Below are positions 17,636 to 26,402 of a stretch of DNA of 64,000 bases, piece by piece. The notes below the pieces were generated by a model, which did not search any database, was not told the DNA's origin, and saw nothing but the letters and a program-made list of their open reading frames with translations. Each line of letters begins with the position of its first letter. Position 1 is the first letter of the stretch. The position numbers and the translations under genes are program-made. Origin of the DNA: CAXBOO01 sp963977425 (lineage in GTDB: Bacteria; Bacteroidota; Bacteroidia; Flavobacteriales_D; Luteibaculaceae); NCBI GenBank assembly GCA_963977425.1, contig CAXBOO010000005.1, positions 1 through 64,000 of the forward strand, in the 5' to 3' direction.

Positions 17636-18829
17636 CTAAAACTCAGATTTAAGTGAGGATAACATGTTTTTATCGACGATATAAACATCTTGATAATAAA
17701 AATGCAATATATCAGAATAGCTTTGCGCCAAACGTGCCCTAACCATTGCTCCTTCTTGACAAAGGCCTACTCCATGACCAAAACCTTTCCCCAAAAATCT
17801 TACATCCTGACCTAAATCTTCAATTTTGAAAAAAGTAGATCGCAACTTCCAATCTTTACGAATGGTACGTAAAGGAATGTGCCAATTGTTGTATTTATAG
17901 TATTTGCCGCGTTCCACATAATCGGCACCAGTAGCCCAAGCCATGGCAGCACTATCGTGCGTTGGAAAATTGTGATTGCGTTGCAAATATCCTATCCATT
18001 CAGTTTTTGGAAGTGTTCGTTGCCAAGTAGCGTGAGGCATGGTATAGCACATACTATCCACTTTCTGGCGCAAATACGGGAGATTGCCTCCCCAATAATC
18101 TTCGCTATTTAAAGTAGCTCCACCACAATTACTATGAAACACGGTTTCAATATATCTTAATTCACTATCTACCAACACCTTGCCTGCTGTTTGCCTAACA
18201 CCTTCTTGTATGTTTACCGAGAGCTTGCTTAAACCGTGAAAAACTTGACAATGCGTTTTGTCGCACATATTGAAGCCTTCTTTGATGTGCTTTTTGTTGC
18301 TAGAATTATAAAATGTTCGTGATATTATGGCTTGAACTTTATAGTATTCTACACCTTGCTCAACACCGCTTTCGGCCTGAACCACACCACCTACATAATC
18401 TTCAACATCCAGAATTGCTAAAACAAATTTCTCGTTGGCATCGAAGAATAGATTACCATTCAACCACTTTTTTTCGCTTAGCGGACTAATTACTTGAAGG
18501 TAGTACTCGCTTTTTTTATTCTTTGGTTGACGAATTTCGAATTTTTGAGCTTCCCCAAAATCCTCAAAATCACTATAAAATCGGTAAGTAGACCCATTTT
18601 TATCGATACGAATAATACTCCCTGCCTCAAGTCGTTTTACCAAAACTCCATTACGGTGGAGTTCGATTTCATCCATTCCCGTCTGAATCTTCATCGAACG
18701 GAAAGTAGAGTTGTGCAAAAGTCCTAGTCTTACCTTTTCGGTGGCTTGTGCATTAAGAAAGAACAAGTTCAGCAGCACGAGCAGAAGCCCCTGTGTTACC
18801 CAACTTTTGTTTGAGTTCTTCATATCCAT
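17636..18829 (-). CDS. SpoIID/LytB domain protein (amidase enhancer-like)
   Basis: A secreted or periplasmic 397-residue protein with a signal peptide (about 10-30, ending ANAQA-like). The SpoIID/LytB domain shows FHSNCGGATLNSEDYWGG, YLRQKVDSMC and GKGFGHGVGLCQEGA. SpoIID proteins cleave denuded glycan strands, and LytB stimulates an amidase. Starts at 18829 and 18823 are both ATG. Either one places the signal-peptide codons inside the 3' end of lpxB (71-77 nt overlap), and later starts would remove the signal peptide. Confidence 0.88.
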   Translation of the reverse strand: MDMKNSNKSWVTQGLLLVLLNLFFLNAQATEKVRLGLLHNSTFRSMKIQTGMDEIELHRNGVLVKRLEAGSIIRIDKNGSTYRFYSDFEDFGEAQKFEIRQPKNKKSEYYLQVISPLSEKKWLNGNLFFDANEKFVLAILDVEDYVGGVVQAESGVEQGVEYYKVQAIISRTFYNSSNKKHIKEGFNMCDKTHCQVFHGLSKLSVNIQEGVRQTAGKVLVDSELRYIETVFHSNCGGATLNSEDYWGGNLPYLRQKVDSMCYTMPHATWQRTLPKTEWIGYLQRNHNFPTHDSAAMAWATGADYVERGKYYKYNNWHIPLRTIRKDWKLRSTFFKIEDLGQDVRFLGKGFGHGVGLCQEGAMVRARLAQSYSDILHFYYQDVYIVDKNMLSSLKSEF

Positions 18830-19817
18830 TTAATATTTCTTTTTTCTTTTCTTCTGTAAGTAATAGCTCAAATTCTTTTGACAAAGTTGCCAAAGTAAAT
18901 TCGTCTTGAATCAGTTCTTTCAATAACGGCTTGTCCAAAATTAAATTGACCAACGATATATACTTCACTTTTATTACCAATCGTGCTATCCAAATACTAA
19001 TAGCCGAGCCTTTGTATGCAACTACTTGAGGCACATTATACAAAGCTGTTTCTAAAGTTGCTGTACCACTCGTTACAATAGCCAATGAACTATTGCTCAA
19101 TACTTTCGCTGTACCACTATGACTTAACGAAACGTTTTTAGGCCAATGCTCACTCTCGTACATTTCAGCAGATTGAGAAGGCGCTTTTACAACGATAAAA
19201 TTTTTATCTGAATGTTGTTCCGCCAATTTGAGCATGGTAGGCAACATTTTATGAATTTCCTGAGTTCTAGAACCTGGTAATAACGCCACTGTTCCATTAT
19301 CTTCATAAGGTATATCCTCTATAGCATCTAATAATGGGTGCCCTACAAAATGGGCATCATAATCGTATTTCGCGTAAAAATCTTTCTCAAATGGTAGGAT
19401 GCATAACATCTTGTCGACCACCTTTTTAATGGTGTGAACACGGCCCTTTTTCCAAGCCCAAATTTGAGGCGACACATAATAAACAACTTCTATTCCTCTT
19501 TCTTTTGCCCATTTTGCAACACGCAAATTGAATCCAGGAAAATCGATTAAGATAATTTTGTCGGGTTTTTCGACTTCTAAAATTTCATACAACGCCTTGA
19601 AGTTGGCTTTGATCTTGCCCAAGTTTTTTAACACTTCAACAAAACCCATAAAGGCCATTTCATGATAATGCTTGTCGATACGAACACCTTCAGCTTCCAT
19701 TTTTTCGCCGCCAAAACCAAAAAAACTCAGGTCATCTCGCTTCATTTTCAAGGCTTTAACCAAATTGGCGGCATGCAAATCTCCGCTAGCCTCACCTGCT
19801 ACTAAGGCTATCTTCAT
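18753..19817 (-). CDS. lpxB: lipid-A-disaccharide synthase LpxB
   Basis: Glycosyltransferase (GT19) that condenses UDP-2,3-diacylglucosamine with lipid X to the lipid A disaccharide at the inner membrane. Diagnostic motifs are IALVAGEASGDLHAANLV at the N-terminus, YVSPQIWAWKKGRV near 125, FVGHPLLD near 175, LLPGSRTQEI near 195, and SGTATLETALYNVPQV near 265. Length is normal for the family. The ATG overlaps the preceding small gene by 4 nt, and the 3' end contains the start of the SpoIID gene. Confidence 0.96.
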   Translation of the reverse strand: MKIALVAGEASGDLHAANLVKALKMKRDDLSFFGFGGEKMEAEGVRIDKHYHEMAFMGFVEVLKNLGKIKANFKALYEILEVEKPDKIILIDFPGFNLRVAKWAKERGIEVVYYVSPQIWAWKKGRVHTIKKVVDKMLCILPFEKDFYAKYDYDAHFVGHPLLDAIEDIPYEDNGTVALLPGSRTQEIHKMLPTMLKLAEQHSDKNFIVVKAPSQSAEMYESEHWPKNVSLSHSGTAKVLSNSSLAIVTSGTATLETALYNVPQVVAYKGSAISIWIARLVIKVKYISLVNLILDKPLLKELIQDEFTLATLSKEFELLLTEEKKKEILNGYEELKQKLGNTGASARAAELVLS

Positions 19818-20119
19818 AAATAAACGGCTATAAGTGTAATGGTGTAGGCCATGGCTACAAATATACAGCCGTAGGCTTGCTTATTGTATTGCTTTTTGAA
19901 AAAGAAATAAAATGGCAATAATATACCGATAGCCGAAAGGCTAAACACCTTTTCTTGAACAAGGTTTCCGTAACTAAAAATAAGCTTGTAAGCTTTCTCT
20001 ACATCCCCATCAGTATATTGAGAAAAACCATAGGGCAAAATGAAATAACAAGCAGCAAAAAACAACAATGCTATTAATGCGCCTTGCAATATGCCCCAAT
20101 TTGTTTGCTTAAATTTCAT
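19814..20119 (-). CDS. small hypothetical membrane protein
   Basis: Not recognised. About 101 residues from the ATG at 20119 (an upstream in-frame start at 20140 is less likely). Three hydrophobic segments are visible: ALIALLFFAACYFIL, VFSLSAIGILLPFYFFF and IFVAMAYTITLIAV, the middle one followed by a KKQYNKQ basic loop. It overlaps surE by 11 nt and lpxB by 4 nt, so it is surely expressed with lipid A synthesis. This position is often held by a short Bacteroidota membrane protein of unknown role. Confidence 0.7.
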   Translation of the reverse strand: MKFKQTNWGILQGALIALLFFAACYFILPYGFSQYTDGDVEKAYKLIFSYGNLVQEKVFSLSAIGILLPFYFFFKKQYNKQAYGCIFVAMAYTITLIAVYL

Positions 20120-20885
20120 AATCCCAAGCATTAAAATCACTCATAGCATGGTGAGCTGTTAGATCGTATTGAACAGGAACGATAGATACATACCCTTGAC
20201 TTAAGGCATGCACATCAGTATCTTGGCCTTTATCTCGGTTTTCGAAATTACCAGTGAGCCAGTAATATTCTTTTCCTGAAGGATCAACTCGTTTCTCAAA
20301 ACTATCTTTCCAATAAGCTTCAGCCTGACGACAAATTTTCATCCCTTTTATTTCATTGGGTGCTACATGAGGAAAATTGACGTTCAAGCACGTGTGACGA
20401 GGAAAGTCATTAGACAAAGCATTTTGACACAATTTGATGATGTAAGGCTTCAAATGACTGTAATCGTTATCGTAACCAAAATCGCAATACGAAAATCCGA
20501 TGGATGGCATACTTTCCATTGCGCCTTCTACCGCAGCCGACATGGTACCTGAGTAAATTACGTTGATGGAATTATTCGCTCCGTGATTGATACCACTCAC
20601 CAACAAATCGGGTTTACGATCAACCACATGCGAAACGCCTAATTTCACACAGTCTACTGGTGTACCACTGCATTTAAACTCTACAATCCCTTCTTCTTCA
20701 GATACTTTCTCCAAGCGAACTACATCGCCAATAGTAATGGCATGCCCCATTCCAGACTGACCTTTATCGGGTGCTACCACCACAACATCTCCTAATGTTT
20801 TTACACATTCTATTAAAGTACGTATGCCCGGCGCAAAAATTCCATCGTCGTTGCACACCATTATAAGTGGTCGTTTGTTTTGCAT
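20109..20885 (-). CDS. surE: 5'/3'-nucleotidase SurE
   Basis: Survival protein E, a divalent-metal nucleotidase. The metal site VCNDDGIFAPGI (Asp-Asp near 11-12), DKGQSGMGHAIT, the TPVDCVKLG segment and SGINHGANNSINVIYSGTVxxA-like motif (here YSGTMSAAVEGAM) are all intact. Length (258 aa) is typical. It heads the minus-strand overlapping run into lpxB. A 14-bp palindrome lies just upstream in the divergent promoter region. Confidence 0.95.
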   Translation of the reverse strand: MQNKRPLIMVCNDDGIFAPGIRTLIECVKTLGDVVVVAPDKGQSGMGHAITIGDVVRLEKVSEEEGIVEFKCSGTPVDCVKLGVSHVVDRKPDLLVSGINHGANNSINVIYSGTMSAAVEGAMESMPSIGFSYCDFGYDNDYSHLKPYIIKLCQNALSNDFPRHTCLNVNFPHVAPNEIKGMKICRQAEAYWKDSFEKRVDPSGKEYYWLTGNFENRDKGQDTDVHALSQGYVSIVPVQYDLTAHHAMSDFNAWDYEI

Positions 20886-20903
20886 TGCTTACTTTGTAGT
20901 TCG

Positions 20904-20917
20904 TTTGTTATAACAAA
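20904..20917. promoter_or_regulatory. 14-bp perfect palindrome, surE / DUF4139 divergent region
   Basis: TTTGTTATAACAAA, a perfect palindrome centred between 20910 and 20911. It is 19 nt before the surE ATG and 31 nt before the DUF4139 ATG. A dimeric regulator site is plausible; no regulator can be assigned. Confidence 0.4.
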
Positions 20918-20947
20918 TTAAAGGCAATATCGTTAGCAATTACCACT

Positions 20948-22519
20948 ATGCAAAAAGTATTCTTCACAATTGGTTTTTCACTTCTTATTATTCTCGGTTT
21001 TTCTCAGAGTAAAGCCAAAACCAACAGCGCAAAAATTTATTTGAACGCGGCCTATGTTTCTTATGAAACTAACGTTAATTTAAAGGAAGGCATCAACAAA
21101 ATAGCCATAGAAAACGTTAGCTTAATTGGTGGCATTCAATCGTTCTCCATAGAAAAACAACCTGGATTTGAATTTGTTTCTACCGATATAAAAACAGATT
21201 ACTCGATAAAAAACGAACCGAGCAAAGAGTACATAATACTCGACAAAAAACAAACAGAAGCAGCAAAACAAGTCACATTACTTACTAATAAGTTGCGCTA
21301 TCTTACTGCGGAAGAAGAACTTATTCTTCAGCAAAAATCTTTACTTGGTGCCAACTCAAAACTATTACTAGAAGACTTGCTTGAAATGGGCGATATCTAC
21401 CGCTCTCGCTTACCTGAACTTTCTAAAGCAATTTACGCTACTCAAGATAGCTTGAACAAAGCCAGTGAGGAAAACAGACGATGGTTGAATGCTAAACAAC
21501 AATTGCAAAAACCTCAAACATTCACACCGTATTTAGAACTGACTCTTATGTGCAATAAAGCGGGGAATTACAGCATCAACTTTGGTGCTTTAACGCGCAA
21601 CATTCGATGGACACCAGAATACAAAATAGAAAACCAATCAGGCAAAGATCAAGTTGTGGTAAGGCTTAATGCCAAAGTGTTTCAAAATTCAGGAATTGAT
21701 TTGAACAATTGCCAACTCGATTTCTTGAGCAGTCCTTATATCAGCAGTCAACAATTGAATGAATTACAAACTCAATACGCTGACTACAACATCTCTAAAA
21801 AATCGAAAGGAGTTAATATTAGAGGCAGCAGAGCAGAATCGAAAACCATGGAAATGGCTTATGACGAAATGGAAATGTCCGCTCCAGTTAGTTATGATGA
21901 CGTACAAACTGAAGGTTTGAGATTATTCAAGAGCAGCGGAAATGTTAGCATCCCTAATAACAACAACCAATTTGAAGTTGCACTAAGCAATAATTCGGTT
22001 CCATGCGACAAATATTACATCGCTAGACCAGAATTAGCACCTTATGCTTACCTACAGGCTGAAATAAAAAGCTTTAAAGATTACTTTCCTGTAAGTGCAA
22101 ATGCTGAGCTATGGTTGGACAATACTCTAAATGGTAAAACTTATATCAATCCTTCTGCTAGCGAAGAAAGCATGAACATCAATCTTGGGCAAGATCAGCA
22201 AATAAGTGTAAGCCGACAATTAACAGAAAACAAAAGCAGAGACGCCAATATTTTAAGAGGCACGAAATTGGCTAAAACGTATAAAATCAACATCAATTCA
22301 GGTAAAACTTTCGAAATTGATCTTCGACTTGAAGACCGCTATCCAATTAGTAACAACGAGTCTATCGAAGTAGAATTAGAAGGCATTTCGGGTTCAAAAA
22401 ACAATACCGACAAAGGTATTTTGCAATGGCAAATGGATTTGAAAGCAAAAGATTCGAAGCAAATTGTTTGGGGGTATAGCATCAAACACGACGCAAATAA
22501 AAACTTTGGAATACGTTAA
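20948..22519 (+). CDS. DUF4139 family secreted protein
   Basis: A 523-residue protein with a signal peptide (about 1-22). An N-terminal DUF4140-like segment carries a conserved AxxYxxxxVxLxxGxN-like beginning. A coiled-coil stretch lies at about 95-160, then the DUF4139 beta domain with the GALTRNIRWTPEYKI motif. These proteins, sometimes called mucoidy inhibitor A-like, are of unknown function. The Crp/Fnr gene starts 3 nt after the stop, so they may share a transcript. Confidence 0.82.
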   Translation: MQKVFFTIGFSLLIILGFSQSKAKTNSAKIYLNAAYVSYETNVNLKEGINKIAIENVSLIGGIQSFSIEKQPGFEFVSTDIKTDYSIKNEPSKEYIILDKKQTEAAKQVTLLTNKLRYLTAEEELILQQKSLLGANSKLLLEDLLEMGDIYRSRLPELSKAIYATQDSLNKASEENRRWLNAKQQLQKPQTFTPYLELTLMCNKAGNYSINFGALTRNIRWTPEYKIENQSGKDQVVVRLNAKVFQNSGIDLNNCQLDFLSSPYISSQQLNELQTQYADYNISKKSKGVNIRGSRAESKTMEMAYDEMEMSAPVSYDDVQTEGLRLFKSSGNVSIPNNNNQFEVALSNNSVPCDKYYIARPELAPYAYLQAEIKSFKDYFPVSANAELWLDNTLNGKTYINPSASEESMNINLGQDQQISVSRQLTENKSRDANILRGTKLAKTYKININSGKTFEIDLRLEDRYPISNNESIEVELEGISGSKNNTDKGILQWQMDLKAKDSKQIVWGYSIKHDANKNFGIR

Positions 22520-22522
22520 GAA

Positions 22523-23140
22523 ATGCACTTATTACAGCAACTTTTTGAGCCAGAATTATACACACAGTTTGTAGAGGCAGCTCGTCTCACAAAATACAAA
22601 GAAGGCGAAACCATCATGCAGCTAGGACAGCGTATTGACAGAATTCCGATTGTAAAATCAGGAGCTATACGTGTGATGCGAAAATCTGATAATGGAGAAA
22701 ATCTACTGCTGTACTTTTTAGAGGTTGCAGATACATGTTCTGTAACACTAAAATGTTGCACCGGCGGAAAAAATAGCGACATCATAGCCGTTGCAGAAAC
22801 AGATGTAGAAGTATACATGTTGCCAAGCGAACTGATGAATGTTTGGCTGCAAGAATACTACACTTGGAGGGAATACATTCTAAATTCTTATAGTCAACGA
22901 ATAGAAGAATTATTGCATGCTATTGATGTACTGACTTTTCAGCAATTAGACGAAAGATTATGGCAATTATTAAAAGACAAAGCCATTTTCAAAGGACAGA
23001 GTGTTCTAAACATTACACATCAAGAACTGGCTGAAAATTTACATACCAACCGAGTGGTAGTTTCTCGATTGCTCAAAAAATTTGAGCTCAATGGCAAAGT
23101 TAAACTCGGCAGGAATTCTGTTGATGTACTTTATTTATAG
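22523..23140 (+). CDS. Crp/Fnr family regulator with conserved cysteines
   Basis: A 205-residue regulator. The cyclic-nucleotide-binding-like beta-roll spans about 1-120, and the C-terminal helix-turn-helix (ITHQELAENLHTNRVVVSRLLKKFE) about 165-190. The effector pocket lacks the usual cAMP-contact signature and carries Cys72, Cys78 and Cys79 (DTCSVTLKCC), which suggests thiol chemistry rather than cAMP. It precedes the SulP/persulfide dioxygenase/thioredoxin genes and probably controls them, which is inference. Confidence 0.88.
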   Translation: MHLLQQLFEPELYTQFVEAARLTKYKEGETIMQLGQRIDRIPIVKSGAIRVMRKSDNGENLLLYFLEVADTCSVTLKCCTGGKNSDIIAVAETDVEVYMLPSELMNVWLQEYYTWREYILNSYSQRIEELLHAIDVLTFQQLDERLWQLLKDKAIFKGQSVLNITHQELAENLHTNRVVVSRLLKKFELNGKVKLGRNSVDVLYL

Positions 23141-23170
23141 TATCAATAAGCCATTTTTTATCATTCAAGC

Positions 23171-23196
23171 TATCCTTTGTAACTTGAGTAACTCAA
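23171..23196 (+). promoter_or_regulatory. promoter-like box and 13-bp palindrome before the SulP gene
   Basis: TATCCTTTG (23171-23179) resembles the -7 box TAnnTTTG with one extra base. Five bases later TTGAGTAACTCAA (23184-23196) has perfect 6-bp arms around one A. The position just downstream of the -7 element would suit a repressor site. The adjacent Crp/Fnr protein is the obvious candidate, unproven. Confidence 0.4.
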
Positions 23197-23228
23197 CGCC
23201 TCGAATAATTTTCGGTTTTTTGTAATCC

Positions 23229-24947
23229 ATGCAAAGCATAAAAAACATATTACCCGAATGGATGAGATTTTACGAAAGGTCTTTTTTGAAGTTCGATTTA
23301 ATGGCTGGCCTAACGGTAGCTATTTTATTGCTTCCCCAAAGTATGGCTTATGCTTTGCTAGCTGGTCTAGATCCTATTTATGGTATCTACAGTATTGTTT
23401 TTGCCTTGCCTATTTATGCCCTTTTTGGTCAACAAAAAACCATAGCAATTGGTCCTGCGGCCATGGTAGCTATCATGGTGGCTAGCAGTTTAACTCCTTA
23501 CTACGAAAGTGGCTCAGCTGAATACATTACAGCTGCGGCAACCTTAAGCATGTTATCAGGAGCATTCCTATTGCTTCTCGGCTACATACGTTTTGGTTTT
23601 ATAACCAACTTTATTAGTCGCCCCGTAATATCAGGATACAGTTTTGCTGTTGGGGTTTTAGTCATTGCATCGCAAACAAAATATTTGCTTGATATTCAAA
23701 TCAGTAGCAGCAACATTTACCAAGCTATTACAGGTATATTTAGAGAAGTTCAAGAGCTTTTTAATTGGCAATTATTTATCATCTCATTGGTTGCACTTGC
23801 TTTTCTTATTGTAGCAAAACGCATCAACCAACTTTTTCCAGCGCCGCTTATATTAATGGTGATTGGAATTGCAGCTGTATACTTCTTTACCGATTGGTTT
23901 TCTTTTGCTCCCAAAATCGGAGCCATACCATCTGAATTACCACAATTGAGTTTCGATTTATTTCAATTTGAAACAATTAAAAATCTGTGGCCTTCAGCGC
24001 TTATACTTTCCTTCATTATATACATGGATATTTCTACTGTTTCGCAAGTAGCACAGAAAGAAACCAAGTTCAATGGCAATAGAGAAATGAAAGCCATGGG
24101 CTTAGCCAATATTTTTGGATCCTTCATAAATGCATTTCCAATTTCCACCAGTTTTGGCAGAAGTTTATTGAGTTCACAAAGTGGAGCTAAAACACCCCTT
24201 ACATCACTAACAGCAGTTTCTGTAGTCATCTGCATCGTTATGATATTCAAAGATGTGTTTGCACTTCTACCCACTTTTATTTTAGCTGTAGTGGTTATAT
24301 CCACAGTAATATCCCTAATCAACTTCAAAGAAAGTAGAGCTTTTTTCAAGGCCGATAAAAGTGAATTTATAGTACACATCTTAACCATTCTTGCCACGTT
24401 AACTATTGGTATTAAAGAAGGTATTGTTACTGGTGTTGTTGCATCTATTGCTTTGGTTATCTACAGATCAAGTCATCCACACATTGCAACTTTAGGCTAT
24501 TTACCTGACGCCAAGATATTTATGAATGTAAAACGATTCGAACGCAGTATCGTTTATCCTGACATTAAGATTTTACGACCAGATGGTCAATTATTCCACG
24601 GAAATATACAAGCACTATGCAAAGCTATTGACAGTTCTATACTTGAAGATGCCGATTTAAGAACCATTATTTTGCAATGCAATGCCGTTAATTTTATTGA
24701 CAGCAGCGCCATCAAAACACTATTAAGGCAAAACGAAATATGCGTCTCGAAAGGGGTAAAATTATTGTTTTGTCACATTACAGGACCGGTAAGAGATCAG
24801 ATGAGAAAATGGGATTTTTATGATACCATTGGACAAGACCGATTTTTCAATGACACCATGAGTGCCTTAAACTTCTGTCAAGGAAAAGAATTAACTGAAC
24901 AAACTCTAGCGACTCAAAGTAATTACCAAAAGTTGCAAAAGAAATAG
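23229..24947 (+). CDS. SulP (SLC26-type) anion transporter with STAS domain
   Basis: A 572-residue inner-membrane transporter. Its N-terminal motif GLTVAILLLPQSMAYALLAGLDPIYGIY is typical of SulP carriers. About 10-12 helices run to residue 410, and the cytoplasmic STAS domain follows (about 435-550, with NFIDSSAIKTLL). SulP proteins move sulfate, bicarbonate or other anions. Next to a persulfide dioxygenase-rhodanese, sulfate, sulfite or thiosulfate is likely here. The persulfide gene starts 40 nt later. Confidence 0.92.
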   Translation: MQSIKNILPEWMRFYERSFLKFDLMAGLTVAILLLPQSMAYALLAGLDPIYGIYSIVFALPIYALFGQQKTIAIGPAAMVAIMVASSLTPYYESGSAEYITAAATLSMLSGAFLLLLGYIRFGFITNFISRPVISGYSFAVGVLVIASQTKYLLDIQISSSNIYQAITGIFREVQELFNWQLFIISLVALAFLIVAKRINQLFPAPLILMVIGIAAVYFFTDWFSFAPKIGAIPSELPQLSFDLFQFETIKNLWPSALILSFIIYMDISTVSQVAQKETKFNGNREMKAMGLANIFGSFINAFPISTSFGRSLLSSQSGAKTPLTSLTAVSVVICIVMIFKDVFALLPTFILAVVVISTVISLINFKESRAFFKADKSEFIVHILTILATLTIGIKEGIVTGVVASIALVIYRSSHPHIATLGYLPDAKIFMNVKRFERSIVYPDIKILRPDGQLFHGNIQALCKAIDSSILEDADLRTIILQCNAVNFIDSSAIKTLLRQNEICVSKGVKLLFCHITGPVRDQMRKWDFYDTIGQDRFFNDTMSALNFCQGKELTEQTLATQSNYQKLQKK

Positions 24948-24987
24948 ATACATACCACAACTCAAACTAAATTTAAAACACAGAATT

Positions 24988-26400
24988 ATGAAAATCGAAC
25001 AAATTTACACTGGATGCTTAGCACAAGGAGCTTACTATATTGAAAGCAAAGGCGAAGCTGCCATCATAGATCCACTAAGAGAAGTACAACCTTACATAGA
25101 CATGGCAACTAAAAACAACGCCAAAATAAAATATGTATTCGAAACACACTTCCATGCCGACTTTGTAAGCGGACATTTAACTTTAGCAGAAAAAACAGGA
25201 GCAAGTATTGTATACGGACCAAATGCGGAAACGAAATTTGAGTCTATTACAGCTACCGACAATCAGATCTTCCAAGTTGGTGACATTCAAATAAAAGCTT
25301 TGCATACTCCAGGGCACACCATGGAAAGTACTTGTTACCTTCTTATTGACGAGAATGGTAAAGAAAATGCATTATTTTCTGGTGACACCTTATTTCTTGG
25401 TGATGTTGGTCGACCAGATTTGGCTCAAAAAGCAGCTCATATGACTCAAGAAGGTTTAGCCGGCTTGCTATTCAATAGCTTAAGAGACAAAATTATGCCT
25501 TTACCTTCTGATATTTTGGTGTACCCAGCACACGGTGCAGGTTCTGCTTGTGGCAAAAACATGTCATCCGATACTGTTGATACTCTCGCAAACCAACTGA
25601 AGACAAATTATGCTTTAAGAGCGGATATGACTCAAGACGAATTTGTAAAAGAAGTAACCGATGGTCTTTTACCTCCACCAGCTTATTTCCCACACAATGT
25701 CCGTCTCAACAAAGAAGGGTACGCATCAATTGATGATGTCATTAGCCGAGGAGAAAAAGCATTATCTCCAGATGAATTTGAAACTCTAGCCAATCAAAGT
25801 GAAGCCATTATTTTGGATGTAAGAAACGACGATGAATTTTCTGAAATGCACATCCCTAGGTCTATTTTCATCGGACTCAATGGTGGGTTTGCTCCTTGGG
25901 TTGGCGCACTAATTAAAGATACAGCACAACCAATACTGCTTGTTGTACCTGAAAATCAATTGGACGAAGCCATTACACGATTATCTCGCGTTGGATTCGA
26001 TAATATACTTGGCTACTTAAAAGGTGGCGTAGCTTCATGGGCAGCAGCTGGCAAAGAAACCGATAGCATCACTCGAATATCTCCAGAAGAATTTGCAAAG
26101 AGATATAAGGACGATAACATTTCTGTATTCGATGTTAGAAAACCAGGAGAATGGCAAAGTGAACATGTTGTAAATAGTGTAAATACACCATTAGATAACA
26201 TCAACGATTTCCTTAAAGATTTTCCTACTGACACAGATTTCTACACGCATTGTGCAGGTGGATATCGAAGCATTATAGCTGGATCAATTTTAAAATCTCG
26301 AGGCATTCACAACATCATCGACGTTAGAAAAGGATACGGTAAAATTAAATTAACCGATATAGACAAAACGGCATATGTATGCCCTAGCACACTCGCATAA
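24988..26400 (+). CDS. persulfide dioxygenase-like MBL protein with two rhodanese domains
   Basis: A 470-residue protein. The MBL domain (about 1-240) follows the ETHE1 pattern: ETHFHADFVSGH, TPGHTMEST and LFSGDTLFLGDVGRPD hold the iron-ligand His, His and Asp, while the usual HADH reads HADF. Two rhodanese domains follow. The first (about 265-350) has no catalytic Cys; the second (about 365-460) has the active loop HCAGGYRS. It would oxidise glutathione or other persulfides to sulfite and, with the rhodanese, form thiosulfate. The thioredoxin gene starts 2 nt later. Confidence 0.92.
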   Translation: MKIEQIYTGCLAQGAYYIESKGEAAIIDPLREVQPYIDMATKNNAKIKYVFETHFHADFVSGHLTLAEKTGASIVYGPNAETKFESITATDNQIFQVGDIQIKALHTPGHTMESTCYLLIDENGKENALFSGDTLFLGDVGRPDLAQKAAHMTQEGLAGLLFNSLRDKIMPLPSDILVYPAHGAGSACGKNMSSDTVDTLANQLKTNYALRADMTQDEFVKEVTDGLLPPPAYFPHNVRLNKEGYASIDDVISRGEKALSPDEFETLANQSEAIILDVRNDDEFSEMHIPRSIFIGLNGGFAPWVGALIKDTAQPILLVVPENQLDEAITRLSRVGFDNILGYLKGGVASWAAAGKETDSITRISPEEFAKRYKDDNISVFDVRKPGEWQSEHVVNSVNTPLDNINDFLKDFPTDTDFYTHCAGGYRSIIAGSILKSRGIHNIIDVRKGYGKIKLTDIDKTAYVCPSTLA

Positions 26401-26402
26401 TT

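Noticed and set aside
23963..24397. 144-codon minus-strand frame inside the SulP gene
   Set aside because: Antisense of a well-conserved transporter; no independent evidence.
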